From Cepaea nemoralis (Eukaryota; Mollusca; Gastropoda; Stylommatophora; Helicidae), in NCBI GenBank assembly GCA_014155875.1, contig JACEFZ010005575.1, positions 45,001 through 109,000 of the forward strand: DNA of 64,000 bases, read 5' to 3'. Both the position numbers and the translations under genes were made by a program. The notes under the pieces were generated by a model, which was not told the origin of the DNA, ran no database searches, and saw nothing but the letters and a program-made list of their open reading frames with translations. Below are positions 9,838 through 20,600 of this stretch, one piece after another (position 1 is the first letter of the stretch; every line of letters begins with the position of its first letter).

Positions 9838-10495
9838 GACAAAGGGAAACTTGTCTGTGACAAAGGGAAACTTGATGGTGACAAAGGGAAACCTGTTGGT
9901 GACAAAGGGAAACTTGATGGTGACAAAGGGAAACCTGTTGGTGACAAAGGGAAACTTGTCTGTGACAAAAGGAAACTTGATGGTGACAAAGGGAAACTTG
10001 CTGGTGACAAAGGAAACTTGTTGGTGACAAAGGGAAACTTGTCTGTGACAAAAGGAAACTTGTTGGTGACAAAGGGAAACTTGTTGGTGACAAAGGGAAA
10101 CTCGTTGGTGACAAAGGGGAACTTGTTGGTGGCAAAGGGGAACTTGTTGGTGACAAAGGGAAACTTGTCTGTGACAAAGGGAAACTTGTTGGTGACAAAG
10201 GGAAACTTGTTGGTGACAAAGGGGAACTTGTTGGTGACAAAGGGAAACTTGTTGGTGACAAAGGGAAACTTGTTGGTGACAAAGGGAAACTTGTTGGTGA
10301 CAAATGGAAACTTGTTGGTGACAAAGGGAAACTTGTTGGTGACAGAGGGAAACTTGATGGTGACAAAGGGGAACTTGATGGTGACAAAGGGAAACCTGTT
10401 GGTGACAAAGGGAAACTTGATGGTGACAAAGGGAAACCTGTTGGTGACAAAGGGAAACTTGATGGTGACAAAGGGAAACTTGTTGGCTTTGATGA
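9838..10495. repeat. 21-bp minisatellite, about 31 copies
   Basis: Tandem 'gacaaagggaaacttgttgg' plus t occurs with sporadic variants (gtctgt, gatggt, cctgtt). Because 21 is divisible by 3 and the unit lacks stops, long frames (VTKGNLL repeats, HQQVSLC repeats) appear on both strands. They are artefacts of the repeat. Confidence 0.97.
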
Positions 10496-10660
10496 GATAC
10501 TAGCATCATTCTTCCAGGGCATGTTACGTTATGTTGATGATGATAGCAACAACCGGCAAGCCTGACCAGAATCAAGGACGTACGCCTTATGTGTGAGAGG
10601 ATTTTGATTTATCTGGCACACATATTTCATTTCCAGTTGTTTGTATACAGAAATACATTT

Positions 10661-11053
10661 TACAAGGGATCTGTGTGGTCTCGAGGTATGGTGTCTGCCT
10701 CGAGTGCTGGAGGTCCCGGGTTCAAGCCCCTGTGTGGACTGGGATTTTTTCACGTGGACTTCTAGTATTAAATTTCCCCTGGTCTCTGGGTAGTGAGATC
10801 GGACGCCCGTGTGTATTGTTGCACACATAAAAAATCCCTTGGCAGTTGGAAATCGAAAAAGAGTAGCTTAACGGCGCTGCCCAGGCAAAATTTCAAGTTA
10901 AAAATCTACCCAAGATATTTCAAGGTCCTCGCCGGTGCTACGGCATGCACTGAGCTGAGATTCTCCAAACTCAGGTTTGAGTTAAGAGAAGAACGGAGCA
11001 CTTATGGGTTACACCCGTGTGCTGTGGTGTTGATCCATCGACTAAACTAAACT
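10661..11053 (+). mobile_element. tRNA-derived SINE (family SINE-B) with 9-bp target-site duplication
   Basis: The head carries an A-box-like stretch (gtctcgaggtatggtg) and a clear B box, gggttcaagccc, near 10,720-10,731. A roughly 300-bp body follows, ending in an actaaactaaacta tail. The 9-mer aatacattt flanks both ends (10,652-10,660 and 11,054-11,062). The 3' end includes 'gagcacttatgg', also present at the 3' end of the LINE fragment at 48.1 kb, which suggests a shared retrotransposition machinery. Confidence 0.85.
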
Positions 11054-11209
11054 AATACATTTGCAATTATTTCATTTACTGTTCTCACTTGAAGTCCAGG
11101 CAGTGCTTGTTGCTTGTTTAAACTAATGACATTAAAGTATGAAATGTCAATAAACTGAGTGTTTTTTCTTCATGATATACTGTGTGTACTTTATTTTTTT
11201 ATTGTTTGT

Positions 11210-11445
11210 TCTCGCTCGCATAGTAGCACATGACTGAGGACTGAATTTTGCATGTGGATTAGCTTTCGTGATTACCCATTCCGACTTCAAAGGTACTTGT
11301 AATTTACATCCCCAAGTTAAGGACGAGAAGTCAACATTTTAGTCCAACTTTTCACTGTAGGGGTTGAACCCATTGCCTCGGCACCAGCACGCCAGAGGTT
11401 TAAGAATGCACGTTCTTATCCATTCAGCCATGCTGATCTCCCACT
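11210..11445 (-). mobile_element. tRNA-derived SINE (family SINE-A), copy a
   Basis: On the minus strand the head has an A box (tggctgaatggataagaa) and a B box (gggttcaacccc). The body continues through 'gttgacttctcgtccttaac', 'atgtaaattacaagtacctt' and 'ctaatccacatgcaaaattc'. Five other copies occur in the window. Confidence 0.88.
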
Positions 11446-11624
11446 GTGTGTATTAGTTGGTTAGCCAACAAATCATCCTCTTTGCACAAAGACCTATTAT
11501 TCCTTAAGTGCTCAGATCCTCTCCCCAGTATCTCACTCCACATGTAATCTTCTTTGGTTTCCAGCATGGCACTCTTGTCTAACCTGACCCAGTTTAACTT
11601 GATGCTATTGCAGTTTGTTCAGGG

Positions 11625-11800
11625 CTGTAGAATGTCATCCATGCCTAAAGTCATTTACTTGTCCTACCTTCATGATAGTGTTCATGTTTGTAGAATGACA
11701 TCCATCCCTGGAGTCATCTACTTGTCCTACCTTCATGGTGGTGGTCAGGTTTGTAGAATGTCATCCATCCCTGGAGTTGTTTACTTGTCCTACCTTACAC
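11625..11800. repeat. 63-bp tandem repeat, about 3 copies
   Basis: The unit 'gtagaatgtcatccatccct' ... 'tacttgtcctaccttcatg' occurs three times, the last partial. It runs directly into a LINE RNase H scrap on the minus strand. Confidence 0.85.
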
Positions 11801-11866
11801 CTGCATGCCCTGGCACAAAAATTAAACAGTTGTTGGTCAGCCTTGACCTAGAGATTCAAGCCTTCT
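11795..11866 (-). pseudogene. Fragment of a LINE RNase H domain
   Basis: The minus strand reads LIFVPGHAGV, the segment preceding the last catalytic block of LINE RNase H domains. The same string (FIFVPGHAGVQGNERADKLA) is longer at 47.83 kb. It is only about 70 bp and non-functional. Confidence 0.55.
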
Positions 11867-12012
11867 TCTTCTTCTTCTTCGTTCATCCGGAGTTTTTTTT
11901 CGGATGTGATTGCGTTGTGCCTGTTTACAGCAGAGCTGCGTTCTTGCGCCGTTAGGCCGACACATCCGACTTCTGCGGGCATTTGTTGACCGGGTTAACC
12001 TTCCCGGGGGTT
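11867..12012 (-). mobile_element. (GAA)n-tailed retroelement 3' end, copy 1
   Basis: On the minus strand a roughly 130-bp conserved segment ends in a GAA-repeat tail. The copy at 53,555-53,693 matches it with only about four substitutions plus a difference in a T run. It could be the extreme 3' end of the minus-strand LINE whose coding part lies at 12.7-16.6 kb, but this is not proven. Confidence 0.7.
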
Positions 12013-12084
12013 TCTTAGGACGTTTGACTCTCACTGTTGTGGTGTTATCCCCCATCCCAGCTGGTCCATATAGAACAGCCAAAG

Positions 12085-12265
12085 ATCCTGGTCAGCCCTC
12101 AAGGGAAGGCAGGGGCAGACCATGGGCATTCCCCGCCATCCAAGGAGGCTTCCATACTTGCAGAGCCGATACATAGCGCTCTGGTACTGGGCTCACCCAA
12201 GGAATCGTCACGTCCTGCACATGGCTGCTTAGCCTCACTTCCGTATATTGGGCCTTCCGTTCACC
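12085..12265. repeat. Dispersed repeat shared with 49.32-49.48 kb
   Basis: The 'tcaagggaaggcagg...aggcttccat...gctctggtactgggctca...ctgcttagcctcacttc' series is clearly related to 49,325-49,480. The function is unknown. At 49.48 kb this repeat leads directly into the 51-bp array. Confidence 0.7.
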
Positions 12266-12313
12266 ATAGGCTGTTCTTCCGGAAACCAGAAGTATGCAGT
12301 CTGCAGATGACAT

Positions 12314-12705
12314 CCACACAGTGAGCTTTCGATTCGGACTTTCCATGTAATGGATTTGCTATCCAAGCAATATTCCATTTCGTGCCACTAGGACACTTTT
12401 CCACCTTTTATGAAGTCCACACAGTGGGCTTTAGATTCGGACTTTCCACGTAATGGATTTGCTATCCAAGCAATATTCCATTTCATGCCACTAGGACACT
12501 TTTCCACCTTTTATGAAGCCCATACAATGGGCTTTTGATTCGGACTTTCCACGTAATGGATTTGCTATCCAAGCAATATTCCATTTCGTGCCACTAGGAC
12601 ACTTTTCCACCTTTTATGAAGCCCACACAGCGAGCTTTCGATTTGGACTTTCCACATAATGGATTTGCTATCCAAGCAATATTCCATTTCATGCCTCTGG
12701 GTCTT
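12314..12705. repeat. 103-bp tandem repeat, about 3.8 copies (likely LINE 3' UTR)
   Basis: Units begin at 12,314, 12,417, 12,520 and 12,623 (constant 103-bp period), each with 'gattcggactttccacgtaa' and 'tggatttgctatccaagcaa'. They start 10 bp beyond the stop of the minus-strand LINE ORF, so they are most simply tandem repeats in its 3' UTR. Confidence 0.92.
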
Positions 12706-12714
12706 CATGCACCT

Positions 12715-15609
12715 TTAAATGTCAACCTGTATGTAGTTAAAGTAAGCTGCGGTCAACTTGAGCTTGTTGATATCTCCATAGAGCTTGTCCTCAAATGAAG
12801 CAGGTGTGGGCCAAAATATCTTTCTCTGTTCTGCATACGTTGGGCAATCCTGCAGTAAATGTTTTGCTGTCATTTTTCCAGTTCTACAATTACATTCATC
12901 GGTATCTCCTATCTTTAGTTTATTGAACAAGTGGTATTTCAGCCTGTTATGTCCTGTGCGGAGTCTGAAGATTGCTACTTGTTCTCTTCAGTCGAGTTTG
13001 TAATATGCATCATCCTTCTGATGGCCTGGATGCTCAGATTCCCATTTGGTTCTATAAGTGCTTTTTATCAACCTCTTTGCCTCATTATAGGTTATGTCTA
13101 TGCCAGGCTGTGGTAGTCGTCCGCCCTCTTTTGCCAGTCTGTCAGCCTCTTCGTTTCCAGGTATACTGCAATGTGATGGGATCCACTGTATTACAACTTT
13201 TTTGGATTTCTGGCATAGAAAATGGAGTGCTGCTCTTAGGTCAGTTAGTTCTGTGCTGTTATTGCTCTTCAGTATTGAGACAGCTGACTTTGCATCTGTG
13301 AAGATAGCTATTTGCTTCTCTTTATTTTCCTCCATCAGGAGCATTTCTGCTGCAGTTTTCAAAGCCTCTACCTCCGCTTTGAAGCTACTTGAAAATTTTC
13401 CAGTTGCCATTGAATGTGTTTTTTTCACTCCATTTTTTAAATTTAGGAGAATTCCTCCTCCTCCATTCTCTATTGAATTTTTGGCTGATCCATCTGTATA
13501 TGCATGGGTCCAATTCCTGCTTGGGTAATGTTCTTTTATGTAGTTTAGGGTTATTTCTCTTCTTTCGGTTTCATGCTGAGTGTTCTTTTTCTCAATACCA
13601 GGAATGTTTTCTATCATCTCAGGCAGTTGCTGCTGTCTCCAAGCTGGGAACTTGTGTGCATTGTGTATGGGCTTGACTGTTGATATGTTAAGTATAGGAT
13701 CTGCCCTAATCCTTCGTTTTGCAGTTTCTACAAAGTTGCTACGCTTCAGTCTTCCCTTTCCAAAACCATTAAATCTGTTGTACATAGGGTGGTCTGTCAA
13801 TCTTCTAAATTTTTCTGCTTGTTGCTGGGCTCTGCTATCTCTTCTATCCTGCATTGGTTGTAAACAAGTGATCTTTTCTAGTTCATTAATAGGCGTTGTC
13901 TTCAGGCTTCCAGTTATGATTCGCATTCCTTGGTTTTGGACTCTACTTATTTTGTTAAAGTTTGACTTAGCTGCTGTTGCCCAAGCTGCAATGCCATATT
14001 CCAGTACTGGCCTCACCCGTCCAGTATATAACTTCTTGAGAACTTTCTCATCTGCTCCCCACGTTGTACCAGCAAGCTTTTTCATGATTGCCATTCTCTG
14101 CCTTGCTCTTGTTCGATTTTTCTCAACCTGTGTCTTCCATGTCAGGCGACGATCAAAGGTGACTCCTAGATAGTTTGGATTTTCTTCATGGCGCAATATT
14201 TTTCCATTCAATACCAGCTTAGGTTGCTGAGTTTTATTTGAGAGGGAGAACACTGTGCATGTTGTTTTCTCCTCACTTATCTTCACTAGCCATGATTTTG
14301 ACCAGTCCTCTAGCGCTAATAAGGCTTGCTGTATTCTGCTGTTAGCTGTACTAATATATTCTTCAGATGTCCATATGGCTAGGTCATCTGCAAAGGAGGA
14401 TGTGTGTACTCTGGCTGGAAAATTTTCTGTGATGTCATTTATATATGCTAGGAATAATGTTGGTGAAAGAACTCCTCCTTGGGGGACACCTTGCTCCAGC
14501 AGCATCATTTTGCTTGTTTGTCCTTGTACTTTTGTCCTGGCAGTTCTGTTCTCAAGGTAGTGGCTGATCCATTTATACATTTTTCCACAAACATGCATGT
14601 TTTGCAGTTTTACTTTCAGTCCTTCCTTCCATACTTTATCAAATGCTTTTTCTAAATCTATCCAGACTGCTAGTGTGTGCTTTTTCTCTTGGAAGGCATC
14701 CTCTATTTCCTGAGCTATATAGGTTATTTGATCTTCAGTGGATCTGTATTTTCTGAATCCTGCTTGGTGTGGTGTTAAGAGTTTGTTTTCTTCCAGATGC
14801 CATGTTAGCCTGCCATTGATAATGCGTTCCATTAATTTTCCTACACAGCTAAGTAGACTGATAGGTCGATAGCCATTTGGTTCTTCCAGGTCTTTTCCTT
14901 TCTTTGGGACTGGTATTAGTATAGCTTCCTTCCATGCCTGTGGGACTATTCCTCTCTTCCAGCTGTTATTTAGGACTGCTAGTAGTTTCTTCTTTGCCTT
15001 GGTGCCTAGTCCTATTAGCATTTCATTTGTGATTCCATCCTTTCCTGGTGATTTCTTCTTTTTTAGGGTATTCATTGCCTGTTCCATTTCTTCCATTGTT
15101 AGATTTGCCATCATATATTCTGCTGCTGTCTCTGTATTTCTATGATGTATCTGTTTGTCTTTGATTGCTTTCTTCTGTTCGGTTGTAATATCAATGTGGT
15201 TTGCATTTGCATAGTGTTCCATTAGTGCATTTGCAGCCTTTTTGCCTGTAAGCAAGGCATTTCCTTGTTTAATTGTTATTTGTTTGTTTCTAGGTCCTTC
15301 ATTGTTCATGGCTTTCACTAGTTTCCATAGTTTGTTTCCATCCCTGTCAAAATTCAGGTTTTCTGTTTTTTCCCTCCAACAATCTCTTGTTGTTTGATTT
15401 ACTGTTCTTTTATATTTTGCTGAGATGGCTTTGAGAGAGATGTTTGCTTCAATTGTTTGTTCTCTCTCTGCTGTCTTCCTGGCATCTTCAACTTTGTCCT
15501 CCAAACTTTGTAGTTCTTCAGTCCAGTATGGTTTGTAATTTTTCCTCGCTCCTCTTGGAATGGACTCAGTGGCTGCCTGTATTATCGCTCTGTTTAGACT
15601 TTCCACCAT
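12715..15609 (-). pseudogene. LINE ORF2: reverse transcriptase, RNase H and C-terminal zinc knuckle (family L2)
   Basis: This is the polymerase of an RNase H-bearing non-LTR retrotransposon, probably of the I/Jockey superfamily. From residue 1 of the open part: RT palm motif A (WIDLEKAFDKVW, about 317-327), motif B (GVPQGGVLSPTLF, about 374-386), motif C (FADD, about 406-409). RNase H follows with all four catalytic acids visible: D706 (YTDGS), E746 (KAEVEAL), D772 (FTDAKS) and D823 (EEADRLA). An in-frame TGA at 12,988-12,990 (after YYKLD) ends the 873-residue frame. Beyond it the same frame continues 91 codons with a CxC...HLLQDC knuckle and LYGDINKLK, ending at 12,715. The TGA is one transition from CGA, a typical CpG lesion. 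The frame is offset by one base from the endonuclease frame at about 15,606. It is almost intact and so probably young. Confidence 0.93.
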
Positions 15610-16565
15610 TGCTTTATGTTGCCATATCGTGTATTTATGTTTTCACAATATTTGTCTGTTAGTATGGCAAATCTGTCCCAATCTGCTCGTTTGTAATTCC
15701 AGCGGGGCAAGGGCTTTTGCTCATGTGGAACATACTCCATATTCATTTCAAGCTTGATTGGTCTGTGGTCACTACCTGCTAATTGGTCCAGCACATGGCG
15801 ATCGATTTTGTGGAGGATGTCTCCTGTGCAGAAAGCTAAGTCTGGAGTAGAAGTGGTAAGCCATCTTCTGGAGTAGAAGCTCGGTGTGTCATCCGCTTTG
15901 TTGAGTAGATGGAGATTTGAGTCTATTTCCCAGTCCTCCAATTCATCTCCTCTTTTGTCAGTATCTGGGTATCCCCATCTTTCTGAACGGCTATTAAAGT
16001 CTCCGACAATAATGCAGTTTGTGTCAGTTATTTTCATGTTTGAGAGTGTAAGGTCCTTATCTGCTGGGCTATACAGATTGTAGATTCTTATTTTCACGTC
16101 CTTTATCATTATATCAACACCTATAATTTCCGTTTGGTTGTCAGAGATCACAGATACTTCGCTGCAAGGTATTGTATTTCGTGTAAGTATTAGAACTCCT
16201 CCTTTGTGTCCTTCGCGGTCGAAACGTGTGGCCTGATATCCTCTGACTGAGAATTTGTGATTGGCGTTGAGGTGTGTCTCTTGAATGCATGCCACATCTA
16301 TTCTATCTTTATGAAGACGCTGTGTTAGGGAGTCTTTCTTCTTGTAAACTCCTTCGGCATTCCACTGTAGTATGTTGAGTGTCCGGGGTATTTGGTCAAT
16401 AGCTCTTAACCTACTCCTCTGTGCCTTGACTCCACAGCACAGGGGAAGGTGACCACCAGTAGTCATGGGTGGACCCCCTCGAGGCAGGGGGCCCGGCACT
16501 ATCACCGCCTGATGGGACTTCACGGGATTAGCACCATATCGATTAATTTTGATTTGTGACATCAT
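15594..16565 (-). pseudogene. LINE ORF2: apurinic-like endonuclease domain (family L2)
   Basis: This is the N-terminal endonuclease part of the same ORF2, which nicks target DNA to prime reverse transcription. Endonuclease/exonuclease/phosphatase motifs appear in order: LNILQWNAEG, CIQETHL with the catalytic Glu, YNLYSPAD, IVGDFNSR, STPDLAF and AGSDHRPIKL. The chosen start is the double ATG at 16,560-16,565 (minus); upstream is a duplicated non-coding stretch, so no ORF1 is seen. The frame ends prematurely (IKQWWKV stop) because one base is missing or extra near 15,606; the RT frame resumes with VESLNRAI at the same place. All catalytic motifs are preserved. Confidence 0.92.
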
Positions 16566-16575
16566 GAATTAAGTT

Positions 16576-16811
16576 ACGTTGCACTGCTTTGTCAAGCCTG
16601 TGGCTCAGTACATCCGATTTCGACAAGCATTTATTCGGGATGCTTTCCCTAGCCTTTGACTGTCCCCAGTCTACCTACAAGGCAGCAGGTTTCACGTTGC
16701 ACTGCTTTGTCAAGCCTGTGGCTCAGTACATCCGATTTCGACAAGCATGTATTTGGTGTGCTTTCCCTAGCCTTTGACTGTCCCCAGTCTACCTACAAGG
16801 CAGCAGGTTTG
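16576..16811. repeat. 118-bp tandem duplication upstream of the family L2 LINE
   Basis: Two near-identical 118-bp units start at 16,576 and 16,694 ('acgttgcactgctttgtcaa' each). They may be repeated 5' UTR units of the LINE or an independent duplication. Confidence 0.9.
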
Positions 16812-16929
16812 TGTGTCTCTTCGTCTGGTCCCTCTCCCTTGACCTGTCCGACATGGGTGGCCCTACCAGTAGCTGTGCTACCGTCGGCATAGCTCTTGGG
16901 GTCATTGGGACGCACAAGCCCCTCTACCT

Positions 16930-17210
16930 CGTCACGGTGGACACACAGCAGAGGGGGATTCAAGCCTTCTGGCCCAGCCCATCTCGATCATCTTCGTTAG
17001 TATATTCATGGAGTCGCTGAGAAAACATGCTTGGATGAAAGACTGTGCCTTCAGCCATGCCATGACCCCTATGGTTAAACTGCTCGTAGTCACTGCTAGA
17101 GCTCCACTGTCTTCCATAACAGTTCTTCCCCTGTCCTGAGCCATGAAAGCTCATTGTACCACTCAATAGACTAATCTGTGTAGATGAATTATATGGTAGA
17201 GAAATATTCA
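16930..17210 (-). pseudogene. LINE RNase H fragment (separate copy)
   Basis: The minus strand reads SSLTIGVMAWLKAQSF and then CFLSDSMNILTKMIEMGWAR, matching the Glu and second Asp blocks of LINE RNase H domains (DSMNIL corresponds to TDSQS in the neighbouring element). It differs clearly from the adjoining family L3 element, so it is a second element's debris. There is no complete domain. Confidence 0.6.
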
Positions 17211-17214
17211 CAAT

Positions 17215-17657
17215 TTAGTAGTTGAGTTTATTCAAGAACTGACATCAAAGCACTCAGGACATTCCTATACGTGCCCCGCACTCATCTGCAACAACCAGTG
17301 AAGAGGCCCAATACAAATGGTACCAATAGCAGTCTAATTATGTGTCCGTCTGACCTTTCCTTGGAGTCCTGAGTGTCGGTCAGATCCTCTGGTCACTCCC
17401 TGCAGCACCATTCTCTCCAGGCAGTGATGAACTATCTATTCTGTTGCACTATACTCGCGATTCAAAAGAGCCCGACCACATCTGCCTGATCACGCACCAC
17501 TACCCCACAAAGTGGTACAGACCCAGCCAGTCTGTCTGCCTGCTAGTTTCCCACCACACCAGCATGTCCTGGAGGGAAATCCAACAGATGCTCTAATGAA
17601 TGAGAGTCCACTGAGGAGGTCTTCAAGAGATTGAATCCCGCCACTCTGTCCGGAGCG
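17215..17657 (-). pseudogene. LINE family L3, C-terminal RNase H coding sequence and 3' end (left of array)
   Basis: Read on the minus strand, the sequence leaving the array continues the RNase H frame as MKTGTLRTEWRDSIS and then, with frame breaks, a GHAGVVGN-type block and a decayed 3' end. It aligns over about 440 bp with 34,820-35,255, including 'taattatgtgtccgtctgac' and 'taccccacaaagtggtacag'. It is the 3' half of a LINE whose other half lies to the right of the array at 31.59-33.2 kb. Confidence 0.85.
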
Positions 17658-20600
17658 TGCCTGTCTTCATCTTTCTCGTTATACTTTGTGAGTCCATGAC
17701 AATCAGACATGCCTGTCTTCACCTTTCTCGTTATACTTTGTGAGTCCGTGACAATTACGACACGCCTGTCTTCACCTTTCTCGTTATACTTTGTGAGTCC
17801 GTGACAATCAGGACAATCAGACATGCCTGTCTTCACCTTTCTCGTCATACTTTGTGAGTCCGTGACAATCAGGACAATCAGACATGCCTGTCTTCACCTT
17901 TCTCGTCATACTTTGTGAGTCCGTGACAATCAGGACAATCAGACATGCCTGTCTTCACCTTTCTCGTCATACTTTGTGAGTCCGTGACAATCAGGACAAT
18001 CAGACATGCCTGTCTTCACCTTTCTCGTCATACTTTGTGAGTCCGTGACAATCAGACATGCCTGTCTTCACCTTTCTCGTCATACTTTGTGAGTCCGTGA
18101 CAATCAGACATGCCTGTCTTCACCTTTCTCGTTATACTTTGTGAGTCCGTGACAATCAGACATGCCTGTCTTCACCTTTCTCGTCATACTTTGTGAGTCC
18201 GTGACAATCAGACATGCGTCACCTTTCTCGTCATACTTTGTGAGTCCGTGACAATCAGACATGCCTGTCTTCACCTTTCTCGTTATACTTTGTGAGTCCG
18301 TGACAATCAGACATGCGTCACCTTTCTCGTCATACTTTGTGAGTCCGTGACAATCAGACATGCCTGTCTTCACCTTTCTCGTCATACTTTGTGAGTCCGT
18401 GACAATTACGACACGCCTGTCTTCACCTTTCTCGTTATACTTTGTGAGTCCGTGACAATTACGACACGCCTGTCTTCACCTTTCTCGTTATACTTTGTGA
18501 GTCCGTGACAATCAGACATGCCTGTCTTCACCTTTCTCGTCATACTTTGTGAGTCGGTTACAATCAGACATGCCTGTCTTCACCTTTCTCGTTATACTTT
18601 GTGAGTCCGTGACAATCAGACATGCCTGTCTTCACCTTTCTCGTTATACTTTGTGAGTCCGTGACAATCAGACATGCCTGTCTTCACCTTTCTCGTTATA
18701 CTTTGTGAGTCCGTGACAATCAGACATGCCTGTCTTCACCTTTCTCGTTATACTTTGTGAGTCCGTGACAATCAGACATGCCTGTCTTCACCTTTCTCGT
18801 TATACTTTGTGAGTCCGTGACAATCAGACATGCCTGTCTTCACCTTTCTCGTTATACTTTGTGAGTCCGTGACAATCAGACATGCCTGTCTTCACCTTTC
18901 TCGTTATACTTTGTGAGTCCGTGACAATCAGACATGCCTGTCTTCACCTTTCTCGTTATACTTTGTGAGTCCGTGACAATCAGACATGCCTGTCTTCACC
19001 TTTCTCGTTATACTTTGTGAGTCCGTGACAATCAGACATGCGTCACCTTTCTCGTCATACTTTGTGAGTCCGTGACAATCAGACATGCGTCACCTTTCTC
19101 GTCATACTTTGTGAGTCCGTGACAATCAGACATGCCTGTCTTCACCTTTCTCGTTATACTTTGTGAGTCCGTGACAATCAGACATGCGTCACCTTTCTCG
19201 TCATACTTTGTGAGTCCGTGACAATCAGACATGCCTGTCTTCACCTTTCTCGTTATACTTTGTGAGTCCATGACAATCAGACATGCCTGTCTTCACCTTT
19301 CTCGTCATACTTTGTGAGTCCGTGACAATCAGGACAATCAGACATGCCTGTCTTCACCTTTCTCGTCATACTTTGTGAGTCCGTGACAATCAGGACAATC
19401 AGACATGCCTGTCTTCACCTTTCTCGTCATACTTTGTGAGTCCGTGACAATCAGGACAATCAGACATGCCTGTCTTCACCTTTCTCGTCATACTTTGTGA
19501 GTCCGTGACAATCAGGACAATCAGACATGCCTGTCTTCACCTTTCTCGTCATACTTTGTGAGTCCGTGACAATCAGACATGCCTGTCTTCACCTTTCTCG
19601 TCATACTTTGTGAGTCCGTGACAATCAGACATGCGTCACCTTTCTCGTCATACTTTGTGAGTCCGTGACAATTACGACACGCCTGTCTTCACCTTTCTCG
19701 TTATACTTTGTGAGTCCGTGACAATCAGACATGCCTGTCTTCACCTTTCTCGTTATACTTTGTGAGTCCGTGACAATCAGACATGCCTGTCTTCACCTTT
19801 CTCGTTATACTTTGTGAGTCCATGACAATCAGACATGCCTGTCTTCACCTTTCTCGTTATACTTTGTGAGTCCGTGACAATTACGACACGCCTGTCTTCA
19901 CCTTTCTCGTCATACTTTGTGAGTCCGTGACAATCAGACATGCCTGTCTTCACCTTTCTCGTTATACTTTGTGAGTCCGTGACAATCAGACATGCCTGTC
20001 TTCACCTTTCTCGTTATACTTTGTGAGTCCGTGACAATCAGACATGCCTGTCTTCACCTTTCTCGTCATACTTTGTGAGTCCGTGACAATCAGACATGCG
20101 TCACCTTTCTCGTCATACTTTGTGAGTCCGTGACAATTACGACACGCCTGTCTTCACCTTTCTCGTTATACTTTGTGAGTCCGTGACAATTACGACACGC
20201 CTGTCTTCACCTTTCTCGTTATACTTTGTGAGTCCGTGACAATCAGGACAATCAGACATGCCTGTCTTCACCTTTCTCGTCATACTTTGTGAGTCCGTGA
20301 CAATCAGGACAATCAGACATGCCTGTCTTCACCTTTCTCGTCATACTTTGTGAGTCCGTGACAATCAGGACAATCAGACATGCCTGTCTTCACCTTTCTC
20401 GTCATACTTTGTGAGTCCGTGACAATCAGGACAATCAGACACGCCTGTCTTCACCTTTCTCGTTATACTTTGTGAGTCCGTGACAATTACGACACGCCTG
20501 TCTTCACCTTTCTCGTCATACTTTGTGAGTCCGTGACAATCAGACATGCCTGTCTTCACCTTTCTCGTTATACTTTGTGAGTCCGTGACAATTACGACAC

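Noticed and set aside
9809..10575. Overlapping open frames on both strands at the 21-bp repeat
   Set aside because: The same artefact: a 21-bp stop-free unit gives VTKGNLL and HQQVSLC repeats without other coding evidence.
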